Below, in pieces: positions 34,301-48,700 of a stretch of DNA of 64,000 nucleotides. This DNA is from Zerene cesonia (taxonomy: Eukaryota; Arthropoda; Insecta; Lepidoptera; Pieridae). The stretch covers positions 2,542,001-2,606,000 of the forward strand of contig NC_052107.1 of assembly GCF_012273895.1 (NCBI RefSeq), written 5' to 3'. Under the pieces are notes generated by a model. The model searched no databases. It was not told the DNA's origin and was given only the letters and a program-made list of their open reading frames with translations. Made by a program: the position numbers and the translations under genes. The first letter of the stretch is position 1. Every line of letters starts with the position of its first letter.

Positions 34301-37300
34301 CACGCTGCAACTACGAGTCATTGTGTCATACATTGGAACATTTGCACATACAGGGCTAATGGGTACTACCGTAGTAGTCCTTTGCACTCTTCTCTCTACC
34401 TCTTTAGGTTTTTCTGTTATATTAGTTATATTTGTATCAACCGGTGTTTCCTCGTCAATATATTTAAGATCTTCACCCTTTTGTAAATTCTTTAATGTCT
34501 CATTTCTTTTGCACATTGCATCTGGATGCACTTCATGTTCGTAATTCTTATTGCATAATGATTTCAAAATTCTGGTGTTCATTTCATAAGACGCTGATTC
34601 ACCTCTGCTGCATATATTTTTACGTAATTTGGTAAGGCAATTATCTGCGACGTGATTATCGCATTTTTTTATTGTCACTTGTCTGCTCGGTTCTAGGCTG
34701 AGATTTAGATTAAAGCTTTGATGTTCATTAGTTGGTATATTTCCCTTCAAGGAAACATTATCTCCTCTCACGCTGTAATCAGTCCTTCCTCCATAAAAAT
34801 CTCCCCTTCCTCCACACGTAACCGCTTGCGGAGACGGCCTTTCAAATATTATGTCAGTTGGTGCAACTGCGTTCTTCGGCGATTGCAAAGTAGGAACCGA
34901 ACTTTCACATCTAAGAGGAGATATTGCATGTCTATTAGGGACACTGGCGGTGCTATTCACTCTTCTCTCACTTGGTTGCGGCGCATGTCTCACGGGAGTG
35001 CTATAAACATTTTCTGTTACGTTGTTCATATTATCGCTGGTATCTATGAAAGGGAATTCTTCATATGACTCAGCTCTAGCCATTGTTGGATTTGGATTAT
35101 TATTATTATTATTGGATGTATCTGTTTGTGTAATACTGTTCGTATTGCCTATTCTTTCACTGAGAATAGAAGGATTGAATTTTCGCCTAATATTGTTGTT
35201 TGAATGGGTTGGCGAGTTATTGCCACTGGATTGAAACACATCTTCCTCATCCTCAGAAAAAATATTCGGATTAAAATTGGGGTCAGGTCCAACTGGGTAA
35301 TCATCTCTTAGCTCTGTTATCGTTAAAGTCATCTGCCTCGGCTGAAGATGCAATAAAGATGTCTTGTATGTCACTTGACCTAAATTTGCAGGCACATTTT
35401 TTGCTAGCCCATGCATTTTGAACTTAGTGCCCCAAATGTTTGACGTTACTTCAACTAAGCGCACATCCTGAAAGAAACAGAAATTATATACTCATTTTGT
35501 GTTCTTTTTTACAAGCTTTAAGTATTATGTATTTATTTTAATTTCATCATCGACATTTACCTCTGGCAGTGAATCAATATAGGCAAGTTCATCAGGAGTT
35601 TCGTCCTTGTCACTTGAATTACGGGATTTGCGTCTTTCCCGGGCGCGACGTCTCCTTTGTAGCCTTGGAGATCCGGAACATCCTGCTATTCAAGTACATT
35701 TTCTATCAATATTGTAAGTAGCAAATAAAAAAGGTTACATACGTATTTGCATAACTAATATAATACAAAGGGAATCAATAATCTATCAATATTGATATAT
35801 GACTAAGCATACTTTTAGCACATTTTTAAGAATTTGTTCAATAGAAACACTATTTGTGATTATTTCATGAAAAATACTTATTCATATACGTTCAGTCATA
35901 CCGTCTTCTCATATGGTGTCTAACAAATTGAGCAATAAAAACACTATTTCATAAAAAATGTAAATGTACATAAAAAATCTTTTAAACAAACATGAAGTGA
36001 TATCGCATTATACGTTGACTCGTACCGTCTTCCCGTTCGGTGTCTGAAGAGGCGGAGTCTTCCGGCACGCGCTGGCGTCGGGCGGCACGCGGCGTGTGCG
36101 GGGCGTGCGGGGCGTGCGGCGCGCGGGCGCGGGGCGAGGGGATGCCCCGCCCGGAACTGCCGCTGCTGGACGAGCTGCCGGCGCTGCTGCTGCTCGACTC
36201 ACGAGTCACGGGCGGGATGGAACCTTCTGGAAACATTTTGCTATACACCTATCGGATACTTTTATGCTTTTGGCTGCAGCTTCGCACGCGTTAAATTGGC
36301 AGTAGTTTAGTAGATGTTATTATACATATAAACCTTCTTCTAGAATCTCTCTATCTGTAAAAAGAACCCCACCAAAATCCTTTGCGTAGCTTAAATTGTC
36401 AAAAAAATAATGATTTTGACAATACACTGAAATGCATCATCGATTTTATTTTGGTATACCTAACTGTTCAAAAAACATTATGTAAATTGTAAACCTAATA
36501 TTGTTAAATTTACGCTAATAAACCAACCTTCAGCCTGCGGATCGAATATAACGAACTCCGGTCTAATCTTGCTCGTCCTCCTCCCCTTAAGAAGAGGCAC
36601 TAGTCCTCCTAAGTGCTCGAGATATAGAGTATAGGCCCCAGCTTCTTCATCATCATGTCGTAGCATGGTGCAGTGGAGACGTCCGCCCGCTGCGGGAGGC
36701 CGTGACACGAAGCGACGTAACTCATTTGTTTCTGGTACGTTACACTGTAGAAAAGTTCATATGAATCCGTGAAATGTGTATAAAAATGATTTAGGAAACA
36801 GTGTTTTGATGTTACGCATTGATGTTAATGAACTAAAAGTGACTACTTTATTTAAAAAATAAAATTGAACTCGATGATACAAGAATGAAATCACTGTTGT
36901 TTTTTTTTTGAAATCAGTTAAAAACTTGTCGTCGACTGGCAAAGTTCAATATTCTTGAGTGATATTATAGCGAATCTATATTAAACATCCTCAGTGCAGA
37001 TTACACAGCATTAAAAATGTTACTGTCGTTGCAATGACATACCCGTATGGTATGCGCGAACAAGCTCGCCAACGCGGGCTGCAACCTCGGCGGGAGGGGC
37101 AAGCGCGCCGCCAGGCGGGGGTGTCGCAGCGCGGCCGCAGCGCGCACACGCGCGAGCAACTGCAGCGGCGCAACCACGCGCCACACGCGCGCCGTGCACA
37201 CTGCGCCACCGACGCTGACGAACAATCGACGCGCAGCGTGGCCCCACGTCAGCGCTGTTACTTTGGCCTAATGATTCGGATAACAATCAATTCGGATGTC

Positions 37301-40300
37301 AGTAGTGTTTTATGGAATGTTAGTAACTCAATTAAGCATGACGAGCATATATTTTTTTTATGCGAAGAACATTTATTCATGATGATACCAATCTATGTTA
37401 ACAAATAAACAGATAATCTTTGGCAATTAGAGGAAACAAATTGAGCGTATGTATTTTTATCAGGGATAATGAAACCTCTCCTTTAATGATAAACAATATA
37501 GGAAGGTTTTAAAACAATTCCTAAATAAATAAATGTTTTTGAATTTAAAGACACCCGTCACACAATGGAATAGCAACACGAAAGTAAGGTAATTACCCGA
37601 TTCGTATGGGCGAGTGAGGTGTCTTTAAATCTGTTAACGTTTAACGGCTGATGCTTTTTAAATACAATATTAATGGTGTTCATATACCTGTATCCTTTTG
37701 ATTTTCTCACTGTAATCTTATATCAATAGATTGTGACATCGGCTAAATTTGTTACAAGTGCCTACACCTACCTGTGTGTACGGAATAGGCACGGTGTAAA
37801 TGAGTGTTCCCGTGTCAGAATAGAATTTAACCACATTTTTGTATGGCGGAGAATCTTCGGCTTCACCTGATTCTGAAAATAAAAAGAATTCGTATAGCAA
37901 AGTATACTGAACTACTTGAATGCATTACATCTTCCTGTTGTTACAAAGTACTTTACAAATTACAAGTTAATTCACTTCCAATAATGTTGATATGTAGACC
38001 CATAAAATGGATACAGCAGAACGTATTTACTAGAAAGGCATAATAGAGCCGGTCGTAAAAGGTTCTCGTCGTAAATTGTATACGGATTTTCAGCCAAACT
38101 ACCTCTATTCATGAAAGTAAGTAAGAACCTATAAATCAACATGTTCTGCTCTATAAGATGGGCTTTAAATATGTACAGATAAATGTGTTAAATTGTGATA
38201 TAACTTTAACCTCAAATAGGACTACTCACATCACTAATCTTTTGAACATAATCATCAATAAAATAATATTATTGTATTTATTTTTATACACTTATAAATA
38301 AACCTTTAGACACACAAACGTAAAGACGGAAATGAAAAGCTTTTTAGGATTTAACTAAAAATCAATTTCATTAATCATTTCCATAGCTGACCAGTTCGTC
38401 AAAAAACAATTAGGTATGTACTGAGTTTCTTAAAGGCTCTTCTCAACTGTACAGACTGCTTTCCCAAACAGTGGTTGATAAAGTTCCTATTATATAAAGT
38501 CTCCTCTGTGAGAAGTCCGAGTTTCAGTTTAATAATATCAGAAAAGCTTACCAGCTATTAAGGTACCAGCAACCGCAAGGAGTTCTCTTGAGTTCGCCCA
38601 CTCCATTGCTAACGTGTTTCCCCTCAAGCCCGTGTTAATCCTTATGGGACTCACGTCATCGTGTCCACGCATCAGTACTATTTCACCACTGCCAAGAGCA
38701 ACAGCAAGCACATGTCCTCCATTATTCTCAGGCGCCTCTTCTCCTTCTTCCATTTTAAACTTCTCACAAGACCACGCCATTGAATTAATTCCGCCTTCAG
38801 CCACGAGCTGCACCTGGAAAATATTTAAATGATAATAAAAAACGAATAGCACAGGGATTACTGGTTTATTATGTCGTCTTAAATTTTGAGCATCAGTCAG
38901 TAAACTCTAGCTTATGTGTAGAACAGTTTCCTATCTAGGGGAAAGTATCAACCACACATATAAGTTCGACTGTTTTTTCTTCGGATATTGTTACTCGATT
39001 AATCTATTTTCAAGCGATTAACGTGGTCCTATGAGTTTGATACTAAATTGCTGTAATTTAGTCCTATTTTAGAATTTGTTGTAGTACCCCCTCAGGGATG
39101 TAGGTGACCTTTTTTGTACAAAAGGATTAATTTTATATAAATTTTAGCCTATGCAGGTACCTACTACTAGTTTACATAAACTATGTAGTAGCATGTGCAG
39201 CGCCTAAGCAATTACCTTAAAGCATAATAATTTTAAGATCTTTTCAACCGAACATTCTCGTTTACCATGAGATGTTGTCGTTGTTAATAAATGCGCGCGT
39301 CAAAAGACTACTTAGTACCTACTTCAGCTTTCGAAGTAGGTAAAAGCAATGTTATTTTTAGCATACGAAGCGCGTTATTAAAGTGGGAGGGAAGACATTG
39401 TAGCGAAGTAATGCTGCTATTAAGAAAGAGTTCTGGCAAGCTTGTAACAAAGTTTGGTTCTAATAAAAACTTGGTTGAGAAATATTCTTTGTTAAACTTA
39501 AGAATACAAGAGCATTTAAAGAATTAAAGAAACTGCTTACTTGTGTCAAGATTTTTATGAGAATTGAGGGCGTATGAATAATGAATATCGAGCAATGTTA
39601 AGGAATTCTTAATAGTTTTCGCGAGAAAATTAAGTATATTTATGTTAATGACGACTATTTGTTTTATTTGATTGCGACATGGAATCCTTCATTGATATTT
39701 ATATACATAATAAATTAACGTTTTTAAGATTAACTTGTCTTCATTGTGCAGAAAGCTCACTTTTAACAATTTTGATAGACAAGCCTTTTTCTTCTTAAAA
39801 AATAATACTCACTTGTGATACCATAGCTCCGTGTACGTCCATAACAACTAGTTGGGCAGAAGCTGTACCTAGATATACTTGGCTGTCATCTGGAGTCCAA
39901 CAACCGCAAGTTATTCTAGCATCCAGCGATAACATGGAAGACCAGTAGCGTTGACCAGCCACGGAGCCAACTAATACAAAGCCATCCTAAACAAAAATTT
40001 TTTTTACTCGTCTCACTTGAAAAAAAAATTATTTTGTAGCTGCAATAAAAAGTAATTAAAACTTGTAAGTAGCGTAAATGATAAGTTATAAAGTTAGAAA
40101 ATCTTCTTCTTCTCTTTCTTTTTTGTGATTTCGAAGTAATACCGTCTACGTTGAAGATCGCTTTTATAACTTTACCTACGCATTACCCTTACGCAATCTA
40201 TGAAAATCTAGTCTTTCTGATATAATAAAATTACACGATACTATACAATATACATACCTATAAAAACAACGTAGCGGATGACATTTTCAACGCGTCAAAA

Positions 40301-41018
40301 TTCATTGCTCAGTTGGGTTCAAACAGAAGCCTTTTAGCAAATGAGACTGACATGTTTCGAGCACCCGTCGAGACACGTGGAAAATTAAACGTGAATATTT
40401 TATCCGGAGAAAACTAAATATGAATATTTTATATGAAGTCGTAACGTGACGATCGTAAACAACTTAGCTTAGAATTCATATTCATAGAATAAGTGCCGAC
40501 ATTGGAAAATTGGATCTCATTCGGCTCCACGATAACCCCTTTGTTAATCAACTTTTATTCAGATTTATGAGACCGTTAGAATGTGCACGACTCACATTCT
40601 TGTTATTGAATGGATCTTTAATGCTTTTGTGGAAAACAGCGTTTTTATAAATTGCTTGTTTGAAAATTAAATCGATGTATGATTATTTAAAGAGTTGCCT
40701 TTTTATTTATATCCTTATTTAATTAAGGGGTTTTGTCATGAAAATTTTAAACTGTGTATTTGAATTTTAAACTGAGTATTCATCTCAACCGTAAAATGTT
40801 ATACGTGTCTTTTGTACCTACATGGTTCCTCTTACCTGATAGCAAATGAGGGCCATTCGCCCATCGTGCGACCAGGAGAAATGTGTGACGGGCGTGCTGC
40901 GATCGTTTATCAGCTCGATACTCCACCGTCCCTCGTACTTGATCCACACAAAGATTACTCCTGAACTATCGCATGATGCTAGTTTTTGGTACGGTTCGTT
41001 CCATTTCACTAAAATCAC
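31334..41018 (-). CDS. Tusp: Tubby-like superfamily protein (TULP4), exon 3 to the stop
   Basis: TULP4 combines WD40 repeats, a SOCS box and a split tubby domain, and is thought to recruit a Cullin-5 ubiquitin ligase. Minus-strand exons: 41018-40836, 39986-39813, 38813-38552, 37872-37772, 37267-37043, 36744-36528, 36226-36026, 35685-35561, 35467 to about 33752, 33015-32820, 32648-32498, 32010-31837 and 31450-31334 (stop TGA). Order: WD40 (LVKWNEPYQKLASCD, FSWSHDGRMALICYQ), a short exon whose only frame fit uses the ATTAG acceptor at 37268, then a SOCS-like LPLPPRLQPALASLF. Next come tubby part 1 (TSNIWGTKFKMHGLA, TSLLHLQPRQM), a long polar insert with a CxxC-x(21)-CxxC pair, and tubby part 2 (VYQLDFGGRVTQESAKNFQ, MQFGRIDG). 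Exons 1 and 2 are at 50105 and 57287 on the plus strand. The 3' junction of the 1.7-kb exon is unresolved. Confidence 0.93.
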
Positions 41019-41766
41019 CTGTAGATGGACATGTATTTAAAGAAGAATAAACAACAATGAAGTATAAGCATTTTTAACACCATAACAATATCGCTGACAG
41101 TCCACCAAAAGTATATACGCATAAATACAAGACTACCTAGCTACTAAATATTAAGCTAAAAAGATAATTATTAAGGCATTTTTAAAGGAAGAATTTACTC
41201 AAAACATTATTTAGTTGAAATAGGGTTAATATAACACTCATTCATAAATATCCAACCAATGTTGGTCCAACCTTGATAAACAAAACTAATTAATCTAACA
41301 ATTTAATTAACGCACACAAACACTTATTTGATTTATTAAATTTATCTATGAATATGTAAACCGCGTCGCACTTTATTTGGTTTAAGGTAATAAAAACATA
41401 TTATCTTTTTTAGATATTTCCAATCAAAATACAATTTCCATGCAGTGAATGCTTTGAAAGCTTTCGTCATATACCTTATTAAAAATTTTCAAAAAAAATC
41501 ATATAGGTGTACAATTTGTCTAATAAACTATTTAAAAAAAACCTTTCTATTGTAACTAACTATAGACCAGCTGTGTAATGAGCTATTTGCTATGAAAAAA
41601 AAATCTTGATCGAATAGTTCTTAAAAATCACGTAAATTAAAAATACATCGTAAATAAATAAATCACAAGCTATTTTAATAGCAAATTAAATCTCTTTCAT
41701 TATTGTTTAAAGAAACAAAAGAGTGCCGGAGGCAATCTCAAGTACAAAACTCTCTAATAAAGAGGT
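41019..41766. other. Tusp intron 2 fragment up to the gap
   Basis: AT-rich sequence upstream of Tusp exon 3 with no other feature. It ends at the 1000-N gap. The missing upstream exon is found at 57287-57451, which also stops short of a 1000-N gap. Confidence 0.6.
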
Positions 41767-42766
41767 NNNNNNNNNNNNNNNNNNNNNNNNNNNNNNNNNN
41801 NNNNNNNNNNNNNNNNNNNNNNNNNNNNNNNNNNNNNNNNNNNNNNNNNNNNNNNNNNNNNNNNNNNNNNNNNNNNNNNNNNNNNNNNNNNNNNNNNNNN
41901 NNNNNNNNNNNNNNNNNNNNNNNNNNNNNNNNNNNNNNNNNNNNNNNNNNNNNNNNNNNNNNNNNNNNNNNNNNNNNNNNNNNNNNNNNNNNNNNNNNNN
42001 NNNNNNNNNNNNNNNNNNNNNNNNNNNNNNNNNNNNNNNNNNNNNNNNNNNNNNNNNNNNNNNNNNNNNNNNNNNNNNNNNNNNNNNNNNNNNNNNNNNN
42101 NNNNNNNNNNNNNNNNNNNNNNNNNNNNNNNNNNNNNNNNNNNNNNNNNNNNNNNNNNNNNNNNNNNNNNNNNNNNNNNNNNNNNNNNNNNNNNNNNNNN
42201 NNNNNNNNNNNNNNNNNNNNNNNNNNNNNNNNNNNNNNNNNNNNNNNNNNNNNNNNNNNNNNNNNNNNNNNNNNNNNNNNNNNNNNNNNNNNNNNNNNNN
42301 NNNNNNNNNNNNNNNNNNNNNNNNNNNNNNNNNNNNNNNNNNNNNNNNNNNNNNNNNNNNNNNNNNNNNNNNNNNNNNNNNNNNNNNNNNNNNNNNNNNN
42401 NNNNNNNNNNNNNNNNNNNNNNNNNNNNNNNNNNNNNNNNNNNNNNNNNNNNNNNNNNNNNNNNNNNNNNNNNNNNNNNNNNNNNNNNNNNNNNNNNNNN
42501 NNNNNNNNNNNNNNNNNNNNNNNNNNNNNNNNNNNNNNNNNNNNNNNNNNNNNNNNNNNNNNNNNNNNNNNNNNNNNNNNNNNNNNNNNNNNNNNNNNNN
42601 NNNNNNNNNNNNNNNNNNNNNNNNNNNNNNNNNNNNNNNNNNNNNNNNNNNNNNNNNNNNNNNNNNNNNNNNNNNNNNNNNNNNNNNNNNNNNNNNNNNN
42701 NNNNNNNNNNNNNNNNNNNNNNNNNNNNNNNNNNNNNNNNNNNNNNNNNNNNNNNNNNNNNNNNNN
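41767..42766. other. Assembly gap, 1000 N
   Basis: Exactly 1000 N. The contig to its right begins 14 bases before a POLQ exon whose upstream partner is at 16294 on the other strand. Confidence 0.99.
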
Positions 42767-42780
42767 ATATATTGTTATAG

Positions 42781-45700
42781 GTTCTATACAGCCTTGGCGC
42801 TTCAAGACTTAGTCAATGAAGTTCCTCTCTCAGAAGTAGCCGCAAAGTTTCAGTGTGCTAGAGGTTTTCTTCAAGGACTTCAACAAGCTGCTGCAACATT
42901 TGCTGGTTAGCCTTTTTTACATGAATCAAATAGTCACTTCATGACAATGAATTTAAAATGCAACTTTTATTTTTATTTTAGGTATGGTAACAGCTTTCTG
43001 TCGGCAACTAGGCTGGAAAAATTTGGAATTACTTGTTTCACAATTTCAAGACCGGCTTCACTTTGGAGTTCATTCTGATCTGTTAGATTTAATGAAGTTA
43101 TCATCCTTAAATGGTGTAAGAGCGCGAACGCTCTTTGATGCTGGATTTGAGACAATTTCTAGTATCGCCTCGGCAGATGTAAATGTTATAGAAAATGCTT
43201 TGTACAAGGCTGTACCATTCCAGAGTGAAAAGGGCAGAGAAGGTGATGATTTGGCTGATGTTCGAAAAAGGAATAAAATCAGAAATATCTGGATTACAGG
43301 ATTTTGTGGTATGACTGCAAAAGAGGCAGCAGAAAACCTTATTCTAGAAGCAAGAAAATATGTAGAATTAGAAATTGGTGTAACTGAAATAAAATGGGAA
43401 AACAAATCAAGTACTGAAAATCAATGTGGTGATGATGGTATCCACCAAAAAAAAGTATATTACACCCAAAATGAAACTTGTCCCCAGAAGTGTGATAGTA
43501 AAATAATTGTTCAGTGTAGTACATTAGAATCGGAAACATTGGTATCACTAAAGAGTGATAAAACAATATTAGAAAATTATACCCCTTTTAATAGGAATAC
43601 AGTTCAAATTGAACCTGATAAAGAATTGAAATCTGAGAAGGAAAGAAATGCATTGGCGGAAAAAAATTCACTCAAAGATACAAGTCAAATTTGTGAGGCT
43701 GATATTAACTCACAAGAGAAAACATTACAAAATCACAACAAATACTTAACTTTAAAGTTGAAGAATGATACATTATGGGATTCATTGAACATTAATGATA
43801 CAGCTTTGGATAATATTTCAAAACTTCCTATGTCTGCTAAAGTTTTATCACCAAATATAAGCTTTGGCGAATTTGAACAAAATATTGATTCAAAAGAAAC
43901 TAAAAGTAATAAGTCATTTAACACAACTGAAAAAGATGTCAGTATGTTTTCATCTGAAGGTGATAATTCGAGTCTATTTGAAGATAGTTTACCTTTAGAT
44001 TTAATTCCAAATACTGTACTAGATACTAAAAAAGAAACTTTTCAAAATGATATGACGCATTCTCAATATATAAATTCTAGTTCAATATTAGAAGCGTTTA
44101 AAATGTCTATTATTGATGAAGACGATAACATGAAATTAGTTAACGATGTAGATAATATTGAAAAAACTGACATTGATAAAGTTAAAAAAGAAATTAAAGG
44201 TTGCATACCTGATAATGCAGATGAGATTTCTACTCAAGGTGTTACTGATTCTTGGGTTCATAAAGATTTCATAAGTCCCTTAAAGCGCGAAAATAATTCT
44301 ATTAAAAATATCTGTTACCCTCAGGCCAAAAGGAAAAAGCATACTAGATCAATCTTGAATATGAAAACGATATCAAATAAAAAACCCTTACAAATTAACT
44401 CTGTAAATTCATACAATTTTAAAATGAAAGTGAATAACAATACAATTGAGTGTTATATTTTACGGGAAACAGATGTTATTGTTAATTTAGAAATTTTAAA
44501 TACAATCGATTTAGCTAGCTTTATAACAATTAATTATGAATCAGGTAATTGCGCAAATAGAATAGGCACTGATATTCTCGAAGATAAAACCTTAAGGAGT
44601 AGTCGATCGAGAACATGCGATTCAAATTCTCAGATCCATGGAATATGTTTTTATTTCCAACCTGCAATTTGCATATTTCTTGATTTGTCTTCACTTAATA
44701 ATTTAAAGGAATTCACAAATAAATTGTCAAAAATTTTGATGAGATCTACTTTAAAAATGCGATCTATGTGGGTTAAGAAACATTATTTATATCTTATCAA
44801 GTTGTTGGGTTATTTCTCACAAACATTTTCCGATATATTAGTTGCTGAGTGGTTGATGGATAACAAAGAAGATATGTCCAGCGTTCGTGAATTGGTAAGA
44901 TTTATTATAATGTTTAATTAGCGGTCCGACCCAGCTTACATAGCACTCAGTGACCTCGTACAAATCAAATGGGGTAGGAATTTTTGAAATCCTTCAAACA
45001 GTTTCTTATATTAATGCATTGAAACAAACTCTTCAGTTTCATATTATTAGTATAGATTTTAAACTTGTGAAAGATTAACGCGGTTATTTACTCCGGGAAA
45101 AAATCGTCCGATTGATGTATTGTGTTTTTTCCAGTTCCTTCATGATATTGAAATTGTGTTTCACATGTTTTCTTATTTGCAGATAAAGAAATATCGTAGC
45201 GTTGATCTGTTAAATACAAACATTACAGTCGATGGTAATGCGAAGAATTATAATGAGCTAGATAAAGTTGAAGAATCGTGTCTTAAATCTTGGTGTTTGT
45301 TTGATATTGCTGATGAACAAGATAAATGCTTTTTCGATAAATATCACTTTGCGATGTCTATTATTGGTAATATTTTTTTTTAATACGTAAACATTCCAAT
45401 ATGGCATAGCGATTTTATTTGAAAGAAGATCCTTATAGTTTCCCTATTCATATATAGAGTCATTCAATTTATATGTACACAGTTTATTCTTATAATTTAT
45501 TATAGAGATTATACGTCTTAGTTATTTGTAGCAAAAATGTTATTCCACATTTTTGTTTTAGAGATGGAAAATCATGTGTTAAAAATATTGGCGTGCAGCG
45601 AATACCAGGGAATCATGGTTGATAAGGAACTCGCGTCTCGACTTTTGGTTGATGTGAAAAGCTCGCAAGAGATACTTCAGAAAAAGGCATTCAAGATATG

Positions 45701-48700
45701 CGGATATCACTTTAATTTTAATTCGTCGAAGGATGTCGCTAAGGTATATTTTAAAATTTGGTTATTTGTAACACTTTAAATCCATCTAAATTGATATAAA
45801 ATATTTATATCATACATAAATCCTTTATACACATATAGTATCTAAGAAATGATTTTTTTTCTTCTTTTATTTTGCCCGCTACGACATAAAAAAAATGAAA
45901 AATTACACAATGTGATATCCAGGTATTAGGTATTTACAAAGGTCGCAAAGTAAGTACAAAGAAAAGCGTGCTTACGGCCCATAACAGTCCGATGGCGAGC
46001 ATCGTGATCTATTGGAGGAAACTCAACTCTATTTTGACGAAGACCTTGTACCCGCTCACTGAAAAGGCTTACATGTGTAGTGCAGATAATAAGTAAGTGA
46101 TTTCGAGTTCCGTACCGAAAGTTTAAAAGTTTCATTGCCCACAGGGTTATTACTTTTTATTGAAATGGTTTGTGTGAAATTAGATTTTTATTTTACAGAC
46201 AGATTTTTACATCCGATCGGGCCGTAGTCGGCGCAGAGTGCTAATAATAAATAAGAAATGAATATATAATAACTTATTGTTATTTAAAAAAAAATATAAC
46301 ACAGCTAATGAATTAGGTGAAAAAAATAGTAACTACCTAGCAAAAGTTTGCGAAAGCTTTATTGTTCAGTTTAAGAACTTCAAAAAAGTACAACTTATAT
46401 TGTACATAGAACTGTAGTCTAGATAATTTGAGATGGAGAAAAAAAGTATCTAGGTATGATATTTCTTGTACAAATGTTGGCCTCATTGATCACAAAAGGC
46501 TGTGTAAACTTTGAACGAACGTGGTTTTAGCTAGCACCGAGCGCTTTTGGTACGGAGCCAATATAAACGTTCGGTACTTCGATATGCTCTGTGTTATGTG
46601 CAGAACGGTTCTAACTTAAGCTGCTTTGTTTGCGATCGGTGTAATCGTATTTTTATCCGAGCGAATCGACTTGTTTTTGTATTATTTGGTTCTTTTGTTA
46701 CATTTAGAGTGTATATCTAATAACATATGTAAGAAGTTTTATTGATGCAAGTGTGAATAATTAAACAAAAAAAGCTTTAATTTATTCTATAATACGCGTA
46801 TTTAGGCATAAAACTCTATTTAGTAAGCTCTTAAATTTAATAATTTCAATGAGGCCTAAATGGCTATAATAATAATAATGCCTGCCTAAAATATATAGGC
46901 TATGTAAGAAGGATAAAAAATAAATATTAGATTATGTTTATAATTATACGAAAATATAAATACAAAATGATCTTTTGGTGACAGTGCCACCCCCTGTTGC
47001 GGTTATGAATAAGTAAATTCGGTTTGCAGGATAAATCCTTCGTACACGTTGTTCACTTGCACCGGTCGAATTAGTATGCACGAACCGAACTTACAAAACG
47101 TGCCACGAACATTTTCCGTACCCATGAAATACCTGAAAGTTGTGGACGACTTTGAACCTTGCGACGACGCAGCAGAGTTCAATTGCAGAAACATTTTCAA
47201 AGCGTCGCCGGGCTATGTGTTTGTTTCGGCGGATTATTGCCAACTGGAAATGAGAATCTTAACCCACTATAGTAAGGACGCGGTTTTGTCACGGATTATG
47301 AAATCGGATGTGGACGTTTTTAAGTCTATAGCCGCTTCTTGGGGGGGAGTTCCAGAAAGTAAGGTACGTGTGTAGAATGTTAGATTAACATGTTGGTAGT
47401 TTGCATTAAAAAACGAGTAAATTATAAAATCCATAGTATATTATAAATTTATCTTGCTTGTTATATTTAAAAAAATATCTTGATAAAAATTCATTGAATG
47501 CGTTACGCCTGGCTAAGTTAAATATCCTGTCTTAAATGTTCACATTATCCTTGTTTTGAACCTGTTTCATCAAATAAGTAATCACATAACTAACTACTAT
47601 CTAATAATTAATAATAATTAATAAAGAACCTTTATGATAAAACTAAAATGCATAATGCTATAGGTGGATGACGACCTCCGTCAAAAAGCGAAACAGCTAT
47701 GTTACGGAATCCTTTACGGAATGGGGAACCGTACGTTGTCTCAACATTTAGATGTATCCGAAATGGAAGCTGCTATGTTCATGGATAGCTTTTACAATAC
47801 GTATCCCGATGTGCGGAAATTTACCCAAAATGTGGTACAGGAGTGCCGGAGCAAGGGCTACGTGGAGACTCTGATGAAACGCAGAAGATATTTACCTGAC
47901 ATTAACAGCGTCGTGGTCTCCAAGAGAAGTACGTATTTTAATATTGTGATGTTAATGTTGTCCTTATGGCATTTACATTTATTTATTGTTTTATTAGGCA
48001 TCCTAATTACATTCTACAGCAGTCCTTACTGTTGCTGATGCTTACTTCACATGCTATTATCTCGTATGAACATTTCACATATTTTTTAAAGATTTCCAAA
48101 GATACTCATTGGTTAAAATAGTTGAAACAACAACATCGTACCTCCGTTAACGTCGGTGACCTTTTTTAACACACTTTTATTAAGTTTATATGTAATCGAT
48201 TCATTTAGATTCGATAGATTTTCATCCACTTTAAACGGACAGATTTAATTCAAATTTTTTACACTTATTAAGTGTCGGTGACAATACAATTATTTAATGA
48301 GCTTATATTACTTAGTTGATTCAATAATTAAAACGGTTCGTTCGTTTATTTGAAAAGATTTATTGAAATAACTTCATCATTCGCAACCCAAAAGTAACTT
48401 AAATATTATATTGTAATCGAAAAACAGTTTTAATGCTCGTTTGTTTGATAAAAGTTTGGTAGAATTAATTAGGTACTCAAATCGAAATCAATCGAAAGGT
48501 ATCAAAATTCTTACGGATTGAATTTTCAGTTTAGTTCATTTCATAAAAATTATTAAATTGAAATTTTATTGTATAAAGATTTTAATATGCTGATACTTCT
48601 TTAAGATTCTTGACCTAAAAACATAATGAGCTAAAATTAAAAGCTTAAAAATGATATATCGGTCATGTTTTCTTTAATACAAGAGATTGATTAGCGGTTA

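Noticed and set aside
37034..37408. Arg-rich plus-strand frames over the GC-rich Tusp exon
   Set aside because: They are antisense shadows of the exon at 37043-37267, whose minus frame fits the WD40/SOCS order.
39291..39527. 78-codon plus-strand frame in a Tusp intron
   Set aside because: It has no splice borders or recognisable domain and its length is within chance for this sequence.
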